Positions 22,169-33,434 are shown, numbered from the stretch's first letter. The stretch is DNA of 64,000 bases from Euborellia annulipes (GCA_023213315.1 JAKCPI010004270.1:26330-90329); one strand, 5' to 3'. The notes: a model not told the origin generated them from the sequence alone. Program-made: numbers and translations.

Positions 22169-23332
22169 ATAAAAAAATTTTCGTTCAAATCGGTGACATG
22201 AAGGCTATGCACTCCCCTTGTAAGTAAAAAAATATTAGTAATAAATAAATTTTTTTTTAATTTGATCATTGTTATAATTAATTATGTTTATATTGATTTT
22301 GTTATGTTTTAGGCTTCTTTTAAAATAAATAAATAATAAATTATGCCTTCTCTATTATTTAATATTTGATTTCAAAGATGGCGATTCAAAATGGCGATAT
22401 ACATTCTACATCTCTTTTGAATTAAATACAATAACCTAAAAATGGATTATTTTTAATTAAATATTTTTATTTCTATCAATCAAATAAGCTGCGGAGATTA
22501 CGAATCTAGAGTTTCTAAACAACAGAAAAAAGTAAATACAAATATTTAATTTTCCTTAAGAAAAGAACAAAAATTTACAAAACAATTCACGATATCAATA
22601 ATCTCTTATTTGTAATAAAAATATTTTGATTTTTATTTAAAAATGGATTTAATTGCTTTTGCAAATGGGCTACTCGACGGAAGTTAGTCTCTCTCTCTCT
22701 CTTTCATTGTATTTTCAAGAAAAATTTTATTATTATTTTTTTTTTTTATAAAAGTGGCGTAAAGTGCTTTTAAAATTTAATTTCGCATTTGAGTAATGTT
22801 TATTTAAAAAAAAAAAAAAAGTTTGAAGTGCATGGAGTAGCTAAGATGGAGGAGGTTCAATAAATTCTCATTTAATCAGATATTATAAATCAGAATAAAC
22901 AATGACGTAGAGAGAGAGTGGAGGGGATAGTCAGGTCTATAGAGTTATAGCTATATTTCAAATTGTTACAAAGTTTATTTAACTTGAATAATTTGAGCGA
23001 GAGAGAAGTGAAAGAGGAAGTTTCAACTAGAGAAACTCTCATTACAACTTATTGACTTCTCTCTCTAGCTCGCTCCCCTATTAAGATTAAATTCCAAAAA
23101 TTATGGATTGACCATCAATCATTATTGTTGCTGGATTCATACCAGTTCACAATTAAATTGCTCTCAATTTTAAAAATATGAAAATGGCTATTAATTTTAT
23201 TATCTGCCCTAATAATGCAGCCTGATATATTTGCAAAATAAATAGGGATAAACTAGTTTTAGTCTTTTCCTATATTCATTAAATAATATATATTTTCCGA
23301 TAATAATATATTAAAAATAATTAAATAAAAAT
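22169..23332. other. AT-rich DNA without a gene
   Basis: CT and GA runs near 22690 and 22905. Bases ~22375-22460 contain aagatggcgattcaaaatgg, inverted relative to the duplicated block at 23333-23735. Confidence 0.5.
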
Positions 23333-23735
23333 ATTTAATTAAAATGTTCAATTTTTTTTTTAGGTTATTGAACGCCATTTTGAATCACCGCCATCTTTGC
23401 AATGAAATGAGCAACAAAAACAGTTTCTTAACAATGAGACTTTTATTGTGAATATTTTAAATTTGTTAGTTATTAGCCTTGGTCTTTTTTTCTTAATTAA
23501 CTAACATATATTTGTTGATAATATTAAATTAAAGATAAATAAATAAAAATATTTAATTTTAAAATGTTCAATTTTTTAGGTTAAAATTTTTCATACAAAG
23601 AGATGGAGAATATATACATTTATCGCCATTTTGAATCACCGCCATCTTTGCAATGAAATGAGAAACGAAAAAGAGTTTCTTAACAATATATAGAGACTTT
23701 TATTGTCAATATTTTAAAATTGATAGTTATTAGTT
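23333..23735 (+). repeat. tandemly duplicated block (ccattttgaatcaccgccat)
   Basis: The segment tcgccattttgaatcaccgc to gacttttattgt occurs twice (~23375-23455 and ~23622-23710), together with the preceding aatgttcaattttt. Unclassified. Confidence 0.7.
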
Positions 23736-23807
23736 ATAGGTACACCAAAATTGTAAAAAACAAACAAACCTTAAATGGCCTCAGTAGCCGAGAGTGCTTA
23801 TTTTTCT

Positions 23808-23861
23808 TGCCGAAGGAAAAAAGTTGTGTGCTGTGCGACCAGACACACCAGATTTTTTTAT
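23808..23861 (+). mobile_element. family A, isolated right hairpin half
   Basis: gccgaaggaaaaaagttgtg followed by tgtgcgaccagacacaccag and T-run matches the 3' half of the family A right hairpin. The rest is absent. It is followed at ~23883 by a CA microsatellite. Confidence 0.65.
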
Positions 23862-24116
23862 TTTGACATCGTATTCTCTGGACCCACACACACACACACA
23901 CACACACTATCTCTCTGTTTTCATTTATTATTAAATAACGAGAATAAAAATAAAAATTTAATTTGAATATAAAAAAAAAATCATTATTTCCAAGAAATGA
24001 ATAATTAATTCGTTAATATTCCTTTTTTTTTATTTTAATCAAATCATGTTTGCTAAGAGATTTCCATTAGTTTGTGTATAAAAACTATTTATTTATATTC
24101 TCCTTCTGACGATGGA

Positions 24117-24258
24117 TATAGAAATAGTGTTGTAATTTCCTTAATTAAAAACAAACTAAATAATTAAAATTAATTTATCAGATATTTATTATTATAATTT
24201 CATTTTTGAGGTTAAAACAGAATTGCATTTATTATTTCTAAGAGATGTAGAGTATATA

Positions 24259-24305
<47 letters not shown>

Positions 24306-24411
24306 TGTTTTAACCTCAAAAATGAAATTATTATAATAAATATCTGATAAATTAATTTTAATTATTTATTTTGTTTTTAATTAAGGAAATTACAACACTA
24401 TTTCTATATGT
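24117..24411. repeat. long inverted repeat around a (TA)n tract
   Basis: A left arm of ~110 bp (atagaaatagtgttgtaatt ... aggttaaaacagaat) mirrors the right arm ending caacactatttctat. A (TA)n tract of ~38 bp lies between them. A TA microsatellite at the axis favours cruciform extrusion. Confidence 0.85.
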
Positions 24412-25654
24412 TTATTTATATTTTGTCTAATTTGTCTTTCTACAAATTGAAACGCCTTCAATTCTCTAGATAGATGACCCACGCTTCAATCTCTTTGAAA
24501 ATAAAACATTTTTATTTTTCTCAAAGTTTCTCCTAAAATGAACGTTAATCTGACTATATTTTATACGATATTAATTCCATCAACGTAATAAACTTTGTAT
24601 AATATTGTTTCTTGAAAAAAAAAACTTTTTTTTTTTAACATCTGCTGACGTAATCAAGAAAGAAAAAGAGCAAGTCGAAAGGAGGGTGTGAATCCCCTTC
24701 TCTCTACGTGCAAGAAATTTGTTATTAACTTAAATAATAATTTAAAGTTAGATCTTTTTTTTTATTAAACATAATTACATAATTATTATATGAAGCATCA
24801 TCTTTTTATTTATTTATTTATTTTTTTATTTAGGTTAAGTACTACTAGCCAACTTAATCTCTATATAAAAAATTCGTTTATATGATTAATTAATTATACA
24901 TAGAATAATAATTTATATTATTAATTTATTTTAATTAACATATGTTTTTAATTAGACATTGAAAATAAGAGATAAGTTAACCTCTTTTATCTTTTCTAAG
25001 AGATGTAGATCGTATATAAATATAAATGACGAAAAATGGCGGAAAATTAAAATTTAATATAAATATGATTAATTATTATAAAATAAATAAAATTTTAACT
25101 TTTTTCTATAATGCAGAAATTAATTAATTTTTTTATTTTTAATTTATCTATAAACAATAAAAGAATTCCAGGGTCGCTTATTTGATTACCAAATTGCCCT
25201 GTGACCATTGTTGCAGTCACTAATGGTGAGAAGAAAATAAATAAACAAATAAAGTTTTTTACTTAATAGATTGAGAGGTTAACTTGATTCACATCCGCCC
25301 TTTTGTATATCCTAAAGCTAATAAATATTTGCTTTTCATCACATCTCTCTCTTTGACACAAACAGTCAAAAATAAACATGTAATTTTATTTCTCTCTTCT
25401 TTTGCATATTTTCCCAAAGAATAAAACAAAAATAAAAAAAAAAAACAATAACAGAATATTCATTTGATTGATTGTTAATTTTATTTAAATAAATAATATT
25501 TCATTTTCTCGCATATATTGTTGTAATGTAAACAAGCATTTAGTGCTGGCATTCTTGCAATGTTGCTAACATCCGACCCACTACCACCAAGAAATGCCAA
25601 AAAATTTTTATTTTATCTTCAGGATCTAGAAATTTTAAATATGATTGATTTTTT
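24412..25654. other. AT-rich DNA without a gene
   Basis: Extremely AT-rich; no feature beyond homopolymers and (TTTA)n near 24805. Confidence 0.5.
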
Positions 25655-25800
25655 TTTTTTTTTAGATGCTCTTTAAAATGTATATTCTCATTTTGGTCTA
25701 AAAATTGTTTAAAGCACACTTTACTCTTGTACTTCATAGGAAAGATTGGAGAAATGGTTGCCATGGTAACAGAATATAAATATTTTCCCATGTTTAGATC
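25655..25800 (+). mobile_element. family A internal fragment
   Basis: ttagatgctctttaaaatgt, attctcattttgg, actcttgtacttcataggaa and ggttgccatggtaacagaat match the reference copy at ~52100-52230. Both ends are missing. Confidence 0.75.
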
Positions 25801-26897
25801 AACAACCCCCCCCCCCCTTTCTCTCGAAATTATGGTACCACAAAATAAATTAAAGACAATGATGATTAAATAAAAATTACATAATATAACAATGAACATA
25901 AAATAATTATTTAGTTGTTGATAAACTCTAATGAACATTAATAAAACCAATAATTTTAATAATATGAAACCAATTTAAAAAAAAAATATTAAAATACGTA
26001 ATTAAAATGTTATAAGAAATGATAAAAAAAAATATTAATGATTAAGAATTTGAGATTAAACTGAACTGAAAACACACTTAAACTGTTTAAGGATGAATAG
26101 AGGAGAAATAAAAAAAATATTAAAACAAAAATAAATAAATAAAATATAAAATAAATGATATTGTGAAAAGAGAAGAAGTGAAATAAAAATAAATATAAAA
26201 TGAAAAATAATTAAACTAATTAAGAGTAAAGTGAGGTTAGTTTCACACCTATTCTCACCCTAACTGGTGGTTCTCAGTTCAGTATCGTCGATTGATGATT
26301 ATAAATAACATATGAATTAATTAATGAAACAAAATAATAATTAAAATACAAAAATAATAATTAATCTAAAAACAAATAAAAAAAATAATTAAAAATATTG
26401 TTAAAACATAAAACAACTAATTAATTAATTTAAACAAACAATAATTAACAACAAATAATAATAATAAAACCTAAAACTAATTGTTAAAAGTATTAAATCA
26501 AAAAAAAACTTTATTTAATTGATATTTATTTGAAATCTGGAATTTAAAAAAATAAAATAAAATCATCTATCATTTAATAAATTGTAAATTGCGAAACGGC
26601 GTGTTGATAATTATTAAATTATTCATACTCGAAGGTTCAATTCAAGTATTTTCATTTAACCTAATCAACATTCTTTCAGATTTCTTAATAATAGGTGACA
26701 TTGTTGTGCCAGTTTTCTATTTGCAGCCGAAGAATTAAATTATTAAAATTTATTTTTCTAAATCTAACTGAAGGTTCGAGTTCCACCCTTTATTTTCTTT
26801 AGCTATCCAGCATCCCCCTTTTAGCTCCAGTTCACTCACCGTACCGTGGGGGAAATAAAACTGGTGGGTGAACACCAACACACCACAATACTTAAGT
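25801..26897. other. AT-rich DNA without a gene
   Basis: Largely A/T with few G or C; no frame, repeat or RNA gene supported. Confidence 0.5.
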
Positions 26898-27320
26898 GTG
26901 TAAAAATTTGACATCTTGGATTCTTATTGGCGGAAACTAAATATATCTCGACACAAAAAATCTGGTGTGACAAGCACAGTACACAACTTTTTATGTAAAC
27001 ACTTAATTGTGACTAACTTCATGGAAATGAGTGAAAAATAGCGGGAAAATTTGAATCTAACTTCACAGAAATGCCGACAGATGGCGCTGACGTCGCTGTA
27101 TATATATAAAAAGGCAAGTAACGGAAGTTCACTTGAGTCGGAGCAAGTAAAGAGTACTTGATAACGGCTGTCGAAACGTTGTACAGTATTTATATATTTT
27201 TAATAAATATTTAATACAAAAATATGGTCTATAATTAAAAATTCTCCTAATAATACACAAATTTCTTTTTACCAAAGGTAAGAGAAAGTTGTGTGCTGTG
27301 CGAGTAGTCAAACCAGATTT
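26898..27320 (+). mobile_element. family A right end, split by an insertion
   Basis: tttgacatcttggattctta, ggcggaaactaaatatatct and aaaaatctggtgtgacaagc are the left half of the terminal hairpin. The right half (taccaaaggtaagagaaagt to accagattt) resumes at ~27269. The ~270 bp between is a separate element. Confidence 0.8.
26993..27266 (+). mobile_element. element E inserted in the family A hairpin
   Basis: The sequence from aattgtgactaacttcatgg to aaaattctcctaataat recurs at 46799-47083. It includes tatatataaaaagg (TATA-like), ttgataacggctgtcgaaac and ttaataaatatttaatac. ctttttA at both junctions may be the target duplication. The gtcgaaacgttg word resembles Penelope termini, but the class is unresolved. 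Confidence 0.6.
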
Positions 27321-27348
27321 CTTTTGTGAAATCGAGCCCCAATGCCGC

Positions 27349-27465
27349 TGTAGTGTAGTAGGCCGTGAGCCGAGGGCTTTGTTGTAAAAATATTAACGTT
27401 AAATAAACACGATATAAACGAGTTCACTTATTATTAATAAAACTCCACGCGTTCGTATATAATAG
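27349..27465 (+). repeat. 5' LTR (117 bp)
   Basis: It runs from TGTAGTGTAGTAGGCCGTGA to gttcgtatataatag and contains aataaacacgatataaac and attaataaaa (possible polyadenylation signals). Confidence 0.8.
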
Positions 27466-27482
27466 TGGCGACGAGGATGGGA
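27466..27482 (+). promoter_or_regulatory. primer-binding-site-like sequence
   Basis: tggcgacgaggatggga follows the 5' LTR directly, the position and TGG start expected for a tRNA-primed LTR element. The tRNA was not identified. Confidence 0.6.
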
Positions 27483-27570
27483 TTTCGAAATAACTCCAGA
27501 ATTACAACCATATATACAATACAAAGACAAAATGAGTTGTCAGTATTTAATGAATGTATATTATGGAGTT

Positions 27571-27888
27571 CTCGAGTTCGACAACGGGACATCATTCGTG
27601 TCAAAAGAATTTAAAACATTCTTACAAAAAAAAAATGGAATAAAACAGAAATTATCAGCTCCATACCATCCATGATTCAGGTCTGAGAAGTGTTTCTTGT
27701 AAGAAGAGAAGAGATGGCTCAAAATAAAAAAAAATAAAAAATTTCCAGGAAAGAAATGAAAATGAGAGATCAAAGGACCAAGAAATAGGGAACGAAAATG
27801 AGAGGTCCCAACTACCGGCACCGGATCCTAGTGAACCACGAAGGTCAATCCGGATCCGGAAGGAACCGACCTACCTGCAAGATTTTGT
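27571..27888 (+). pseudogene. integrase core fragment and pol C-terminus
   Basis: The plus strand reads LEFDNGTSFVSKEFKTFLQK, then GIKQKLSAPYHP and a stop. DNG...F.S.EF and SAPYHP are the second-aspartate region of Ty3/gypsy-type retroviral integrases. The reading then shifts frame; near the end it reads PSEPRRSIRIRKEPTYLQDF, a typical pol tail, just before the polypurine tract. The integrase N-terminus and first catalytic Asp are missing. Inactive. Confidence 0.8.
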
Positions 27889-27900
27889 AAGGGGGAGGAA
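27889..27900 (+). promoter_or_regulatory. polypurine tract
   Basis: aagggggaggaa abuts the first base of the 3' LTR, the usual priming site for plus-strand synthesis. Confidence 0.8.
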
Positions 27901-27930
27901 TGTTGTGCAGTAGGCCGTGAGCCGAGGGAA

Positions 27931-28097
27931 TGGGTCGTTTTGATAACTTACCTACCCCAACATTAAAATAGCCTCTCTATCGGGAAATACATGGTGTTTG
28001 TCCTTCAGCTATTTTAATGCTGAAGGACAAACACCATGTATTTCCCTATAGGGAGGCTTTTTTAATGTTGGGGAAGGTAAGTTATCAAAACGACCCA
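27931..28097. mobile_element. 167-bp near-perfect palindrome inserted in the LTR
   Basis: Arms of ~78 bp begin tgggtcgttttgataactta and end with the reverse complement, around a 9-base loop (tattttaat near 28010). Only a few mismatches separate the arms (for example cctctctatcggga against tccctatagggagg). The LTR comparison fixes the position, but no clear target duplication is seen. Confidence 0.8.
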
Positions 28098-28187
28098 TTG
28101 TAAAAATATATTAACGTTAAATAAACACGTATTATAAACCCGAGTCTTGTCTACTTATTATTAATAAAACCCCACGCGTTCGTATAT

Positions 28188-28426
28188 GGACCCTGTTATG
28201 CAATGGTGTGTCAAAGACCAAACATCGAGTTTTGAGAAAATCAACAATAAAGTTTTTTGTTTACATTGGATTATATATAATTTTTCTTGTCAATTGTGCA
28301 AGTAACATTAAATATAAATTTTTTTAGGACATATTTCATAAAAAATAGCATTTGAAACAATATTCCCGTGCTTAACTCAATTTTGAATTTTTTTGGTCTT
28401 TGACACACCATTGCATAACAGGGTCC
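28188..28426. mobile_element. 239-bp MITE in the 3' LTR
   Basis: Terminal inverted repeats of ~34 bp begin GGACCCTGTTATGCAATGG. ATAT stands on both sides (28184-28187, 28427-28430), and the 5' LTR shows the empty site cgtatataatag. The duplication can be read as ATAT (4 bp) or as TA with an element starting TGGACC. Confidence 0.9.
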
Positions 28427-28499
28427 ATATAATAGCCGCCCGCCCCGTCCACTTGACGAAACCAACAAATGAATAGGACCCAAGAGGGTGATGTAGCTA

Positions 28500-28943
28500 T
28501 CAAAAACAAAAAAAAAAAAAAAAAAAGGGAAAGTTCAACACACAATTTGAGGTATTTTATTTAAAAGTACGTTTACACGCAGAGAGAGAGAGAGTGAAGA
28601 ACTTTTAAACAAGCAAGATAATGTACACTTCTTCTTCTTCTTCTTGTTGTTGGATTGGAAAACGTTCAAAGGGATGTTCACCTTCTCATCCCCCACCCCC
28701 CCTTTTCGTTCTTCCTTCTCATCGTTCGTTCAAAGATACAAACAACTCTTTCTCTAAATTAAACAAAATTGAACTAAAGTTTAAGAAGTTAAATAATAGA
28801 ATAGACATCTTGGAAAGCACAGTATTTAGAAAAAAAAAACTCTTTGATTAAATAGAAATTGATTTTTGGATGACCCCCGAGGAATCTGCGAGTTGAAGCC
28901 ATTTGTATATTAATTAACAAATGCGTTGAAAATGGCCTCAGTA
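28500..28943. other. no gene; A-run and CTT repeat
   Basis: A ~20-bp A-run at 28508, GA repeat at 28580 and CTT triplets at ~28629. The 76-codon frame is low-complexity. Confidence 0.45.
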
Positions 28944-29772
28944 CTCTCTTAAAACGAATTAGTAGAATTTTTACTTATTCAAACAGTAGGTAAGAAAATT
29001 ACATCAAATTTAGTCATTTTGAGTAGAATCTACTAATATATTTAGTAAGTTTATTGGTTACTTTTAGATTAGTTATTTTTTACTAATTCAAAAAGTAGTT
29101 CATTCAATTCCCGCTGTCTGAGAAGCCAACATGGCCGACCAGCTGTTTGATCGGTTCCTTAATAAAGACATTTTTGGCAATATAAGGCTTTATTTAAGTA
29201 TATAATAATACAAATAAATAATAATATTGAGATAACTTGTATTTTTTGTTAAAAATTGCAGGAAATATATGTTAAGTCAAAACAAATAGATTCCAAATTT
29301 TTTTTAAATTAATAAAATATTATTTTTTAAATAGTCAATTAAGAAATATTTTTACTTAAAATTTAGTAAATATATTTCTTGATATAACGATAATTAGTTT
29401 TATTAAGTTTATTTAGAAATAAATTGCTGGGAAGGAATATAGTAACATTCAAGTAAAAAGCATTGTTAACATCAGCGACATACTTATATACCAAATAACA
29501 GAGTAGTAAAAGTAAGTTAAGTTTAAGTGGGTTCGGCTAGAACTCGAGTCAGTAAACACAAGTTAGGTCCTCGCACCTTATTTCATATATCTTAAAAGTT
29601 TCTTTTTTTTTGTCATTATTTTTTAAAAATTCACTTTTTCAATTAGTGAATTTTTTTATATTAATAATTTTTACTAATTGAAAAAGTGGATATCCAGTAT
29701 TTACGGGTGGTCTACTTTGCTTAAAAAAGCGACTATGAATTAGTAGTTTTTTACTAATTCGTTTTTAGAGAG
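28944..29772. mobile_element. 829-bp TA-flanked inverted-repeat element
   Basis: The ends are CTCTCTTAAAACGAATTAGTA and the reverse complement of CTCTCTAAAAACGAATTAGTA. TA flanks both sides (28942-28943, 29773-29774). The reconstructed empty site cctcagtagccga occurs intact near 23778. A short relative lies at 46278-46429. Pairs such as tactaattgaaaaagtg appear inside in mirrored orientation. No transposase. Confidence 0.85.
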
Positions 29773-30035
29773 TAGCCGAAAGGGGAAAAATAATCAAGTC
29801 GACATATAGAGTTGCCACCAGTACTTTATTATCAAGTATTGTACATTATTTCTGGTAATTATACTCTATACTTTACGAGAACAATAAAGTACGCAAAAAT
29901 ACCTTAATTCGCATGATTTGATTTTTCTGGGATTCAAAAAAGTTTGGACGTAATAATTTTTGCTTAAAACGGAATTTCCTACTGCATAAAATTAGCAGCA
30001 AGTATTTAATGATAATTTTTCAAACTTGTGTAAAG

Positions 30036-30198
30036 TTTTTTTTTTTTTTTTTTTAAACATTCACACTTTTTTCTCATTCACACTCACACTCACACACACA
30101 TTCACACAGTCTTTTCGGCAACTCAGGCCATTTAAGACTTTGACGATAACCGTTGTAATATATATTATTATCTATTGTGGGGTCAGGCATTTCTATTT
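30036..30198 (-). mobile_element. SINE S1, 5'-truncated, with 13-bp duplication
   Basis: On the minus strand it runs from ttaaatagaaatgcctgacc through ggcctgagttgccgaaaaga to the GT-rich tail and poly-A (T-run at 30036). aacttgtgtaaag flanks it (30023-30035, 30199-30211). The tRNA head is missing although both duplications are present, so truncation occurred during insertion. Confidence 0.9.
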
Positions 30199-30370
30199 AA
30201 CTTGTGTAAAGTAATTTCATTTAAGTATATTCCTTGCACATCAGCATTCACAGAGAGATTTTTTTTTTTTAGCGAGTCGAAAGAAACAAAATCATTTTTA
30301 TATTCCAATCCAGTGCCTGCTTGAGGATTTGCTTACGTTCATAGAATACACAAATGCAAAGAATACATAA

Positions 30371-30860
30371 ATGATCGAAAGTTGTGTTCTGTGTTTGTCA
30401 CACCAGATTTTTTGTGTCGACATATATTTAATTTCCGCCAATATATAATATTAGAATTCAGGATGTAAAATTTATTTGTTTGGGAAAATATTTATAATAT
30501 TCTTATCATGGCATCATCACAGACTAGGGTCCGATTTTCAGCCGTAATCGAAACAGAAACCGAATTTCGGCCTCAATCTTAGTTTCGACCGAAACCGAAA
30601 CTTGTATTCCCTCAGATGCAAATCATTTGACCTTTTTTTTTTGCATCCGAGTCTCATCCCACATTTTATCAGACTCAAGTTTCGGCTACTTTTTGTCCGA
30701 AACGGAAACTACGGCCGAAACCGTAAATGAATCCGAATATTCGGTCGGTTCCTAACATAGACTGACAGACAGACAGATTGACAGACCATGTCGCGAAAAC
30801 CACTTTTTTTGATTCAGGGGACCTCAAAACGTGTATATCCATCAAAATCTCGACATCGAT
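30371..30860 (-). mobile_element. family A copy, minus strand, interrupted
   Basis: The terminal hairpin half (gttgtgttctgtgtttgtca, caccagattttttgtgtcga) is followed by gggaaaatatttataatatt and atggcatcatcac. After an insert the other end follows: gacagaccatgtcgcgaaaa, gattcaggggacctcaaaac and atccatcaaaatctcgacat. Middle blocks are lost. Confidence 0.75.
30529..30750. mobile_element. TAGG-ended insert rich in ccgaaa, hAT-like (weak)
   Basis: It starts tagggtccgattttcagccg and ends tcggtcggttcctaa. The flanking octamers tcacagac and acatagac agree at 6 of 8 positions. The interior repeats ccgaaa/tttcgg words. A similar accgaa-rich palindrome is at ~35745-35905. Confidence 0.4.
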
Positions 30861-30896
30861 CGACCACTTATGGGCATTAGTCTCTTTTCTCTTTTT

Positions 30897-30979
30897 AACT
30901 ACCTTGTATACCAAGGATCGGGGGTTCGGATCCCAGGCAGTCCGATGATTTTATTTAAGCCATTTGGATACCAAAATAT
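30897..30979 (+). mobile_element. SINE S1 head fragment
   Basis: accttgtataccaaggatcg, ggttcggatcccaggcagtc and gattttatttaagccatttg match S1; the first ~35 bases and the whole tail are missing. It lies directly before a family A fragment. Confidence 0.75.
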
Positions 30980-31037
30980 TGGATTTGATGTCGAGATTTT
31001 GATGGAAATACACGTTTTGAGGTCCCCTGAATCCAAA

Positions 31038-31876
31038 ATAATAATAATAATAATTTTTTAATAATAATTTATTCTCCCCTTAACAGATACAAGGAAAACA
31101 TACTTATTCATTGTATCAACTGCTTCCAGACCTCCATCACAGCGTTAGCCAATTTGTTGACAGGCCTGGAAAGCACTTACATAAGCACATACATTCAGAT
31201 TTATATTACAAATAAGTCACAAAAGTGTACAGATTTCTACTTATTAAAATTTTAAATATATTTTAAACGCTCATATGAAATCAAATTGATGTCAATTAAT
31301 TCATTAAATTTATATTTATTGAAATTTTCTTGAATTCTAGTTAAGGGGTTAGAATTATTTATCTTGTTTACATAGAATAAATCATTATTCCTACTTTGTC
31401 TATTACATTTGAATTTAATCTGTTCTAATAATGGTGGACAATTGATTGTGTTATTAACAATTTTATGTAGGAATAATATATCATTTTTTATTGTTAGCTG
31501 TTCAAGTGGTCGAAGTCCAATTAATTTACATATTAAAGGGAAATTATAAAATTTAAAAAATCTCAGGTATTTACAATAGACATGCCACACAAATTTTTTA
31601 ATTATTTTTTCAAAATTGTTTATGTTTCTTTCACCAGCCCAAATCACGGAGCCATACATCATCCTACTTAATACTAGACTTCTAAATAAAGTGATGACAC
31701 AATTTTTTCTGCAAAAATCTCTTGAGACATTTTGAATCAGCCCCTGTAATCTGCTGCACGTGAGGCTGGTCATCTGAATATGATGTTTGAAAGAAAGTTT
31801 ACAATCAAAATATATCCCAAGATCTTTTATCGAGTCGGTCTTGGTGATTTAGAGGGCATTTAATTTGTAAGGGTAC
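31038..31876 (-). mobile_element. 5'-truncated non-LTR retrotransposon in family A
   Basis: The intact family A copy (ccaaaaaagtggttttcgcg) shows the empty site. On the minus strand the insert ends with an (ATT)n-type tail at 31038-31070 and starts inside the reverse transcriptase gene. About 840 bp remain. Confidence 0.8.
31252..31870 (-). pseudogene. reverse transcriptase C-terminal region
   Basis: In one frame the minus strand reads ITKTDSIKDLGIYFDCKLSF, then ITLFRSLVLSRMMYGSVIWA and FEKIIKKFVWHVYCKYLRFF, to a stop at 31252. kDLGiyfD.kLsF..H followed by LV.s.m.YGSviW is the conserved thumb region of Jockey/R1/I-group reverse transcriptases. The palm with the catalytic Asp pair is upstream and lost. 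A stop precedes ITKTDS. Different family from the two copies at 9.4 and 13.5 kb. Confidence 0.85.
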
Positions 31877-32279
31877 GTGGTTTTCGTTACATGGTCTGTC
31901 TGTTTGTGAGTGTTTGTCTGTCTGTGAACTCAAGAACGAAAAGAGCTAGGAGGTATGAATTTAAGTTAGGCACCTCCATGGGATGTGACACGAAGCTTTA
32001 GAACAAAATCGGCCAAAGAGTAAATTGTATATTCTCATTTTGTCATTGAAATCTCCCGAAGATCACTTTACCCTTGTACTCCATAGGAAAGATAGGAGAA
32101 ATGTTGCCATAAATATTTTCACATATAAATTGTACATCTTTAAATTCGGATGTACCGTACTGTCGGAAACTAAATACATGTCGACACGAAAAATCTGGTG
32201 TGACAAGCACAGTATACAACTTTCGATTACCGAAGTGTGCTGTGCGACCAGTCACACCAGATCTTTTATTTTATACTCC

Positions 32280-32896
32280 GAGTATTGCAAAATTCAATAA
32301 ATAATAATAATTTTGGAGAGGTTTGGTTAAAATGACAGAGGCACAAGGGCGATGCCGCCCCCTTTCTTGTGATTCAATTACCTAATAGCAGATGAATAGA
32401 AAGCCTGGGTTGTCAATATAATAATAATAATAATAATAATACACTTGGGGGGAGAAACTTGACAAACAACGACGACGACGACGACAAGAACGAGGAGACC
32501 TAAAGAAGACTTTTCTCTAAAGTTTCTATAGAGAGCTAACTACGGTGAAATAAGGAGCTTAAATCCCAAGGATTTCAAGAATTACACCTTTCAAAGGATT
32601 AATGCAAAAATAATATTCTCTTGTAATTAATTTATATTCAATTGGGCCTCAAAATTCTCAAAGACTTCTCCATTTCATAGCTCCATTTCAATATCGACAC
32701 CGCTGATATCCTTATCTTGATGGAATTTTTTCAGTTATTGGACGACAAGAGCATGACTCATCTTTCATATCAAAATTACCAGAACAAAAGCTAAAGTACC
32801 TTCACTGATCACAGCACAAATTTTGTTGCGGAACGTTCTTTACTTTGTCCTTAATATTGCAAAATATTTTTCATTAGTTTTCTTCATTTTCAAACG
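32280..32896. other. no gene; triplet microsatellites
   Basis: (TAA)n at 32419-32441 and (GAC)n at ~32470-32485. Nothing else is supported. Confidence 0.5.
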
Positions 32897-32904
32897 CATA
32901 CAAC

Positions 32905-33434
32905 CAGAGGCGTACCGAGGCAGTTGGAGGCCTGGGGCGGCACTAGAAGAGGGTTTTTTTTTTTTGGGGGGGAAATTTTCCCTGATCTCAAAAAATTTTT
33001 CGAAAAAAATATTTTACCTTTTTTTTTAGAGACATAAAATTTTTTATTTTATTTATTTTTGCCGCCCGCGGAACCAAAATTTGCCGCCCGCGGAACAATT
33101 TTTTTTGCGCGGAACCAAAATTTTTTCCCGTTTTTTTTTAGAGACGCTAAAATTTTGCCGCCCGCGGAACCTAAATTTTTCCCGTCCGAAAAAATATTTT
33201 TCCCTTTTTTTTAGAGACACTAAAATTTTGCCGCCCGCGGAACCGAAAATTTCCTTTTCCCCCCGTGTGCCGTCCACCACGGACATTTTCTCTTGCGCGG
33301 AACCAAAAATTTTTCACGCCCCTAGATCCGGCACTGCTGCAAGTTCCTCGGGGCCTCTCAAAGGGAATGTATGGGGCCTATACCGGCTGGAGCCTGGGGC
33401 GGGCCGCCCCCCCCCCCACCTCGGTACGCCACTG
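32905..33434. mobile_element. hAT-like MITE, 530 bp, perfect 8-bp duplication
   Basis: Ends CAGAGGCGTACCGAGG and cctcggtacgccactg are inverted repeats. catacaac stands on both sides (32897-32904, 33435-33442). A G-run follows the left end and a C-run precedes the right end. The interior repeats gccgcccgcggaacc and ttttagagac several times. No transposase. 8-bp duplication and CAGNGG ends are the hAT hallmark. Confidence 0.95.

Larger units (their letters stand above)
27349..28435 (+). mobile_element. internally deleted Ty3/gypsy LTR retrotransposon
   Basis: Direct LTRs flank a 435-bp interior that starts with a primer-binding-type sequence (tggcgacgaggatggga) and ends with a polypurine tract (aagggggaggaa). 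CCGC stands on both sides (27345-27348, 28436-28439), a plausible 4-bp target duplication. The interior keeps only an integrase piece and the pol end, so gag, protease, reverse transcriptase and RNase H are gone. Two later insertions enlarge the 3' LTR. The element lies immediately right of the family A copy. Confidence 0.85.
27901..28435 (+). repeat. 3' LTR enlarged by two insertions
   Basis: Without the inserts at 27931-28097 and 28188-28426 it matches the 5' LTR from tgttgtgcagtaggccgtga to aatag. A five-base segment (ctttg) next to the first insert is missing. Confidence 0.8.
30980..32279 (+). mobile_element. family A copy split by a non-LTR insertion
   Basis: Left part (gatgtcgagattttgatgga, gttttgaggtcccctgaatc) ends at ~31037; right part resumes at ~31877 with gtggttttcgttacatggtc, then GT-rich spacer, gacacgaagctttagaacaa, gtatattctcattttg, and the hairpin ending gcgaccagtcacaccagatc. 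The hairpin loop region is shortened. Confidence 0.8.

Noticed and set aside
25540..25950. 136-codon minus-strand frame
   Set aside because: It runs across a family A fragment in reverse and AT-rich flanks; no recognisable domain.
27149..27185. Hammerhead core in element E
   Set aside because: The word before gtcgaaacg is ttgataa instead of CTGATGA and stem II is too short; left as a possible relic only.
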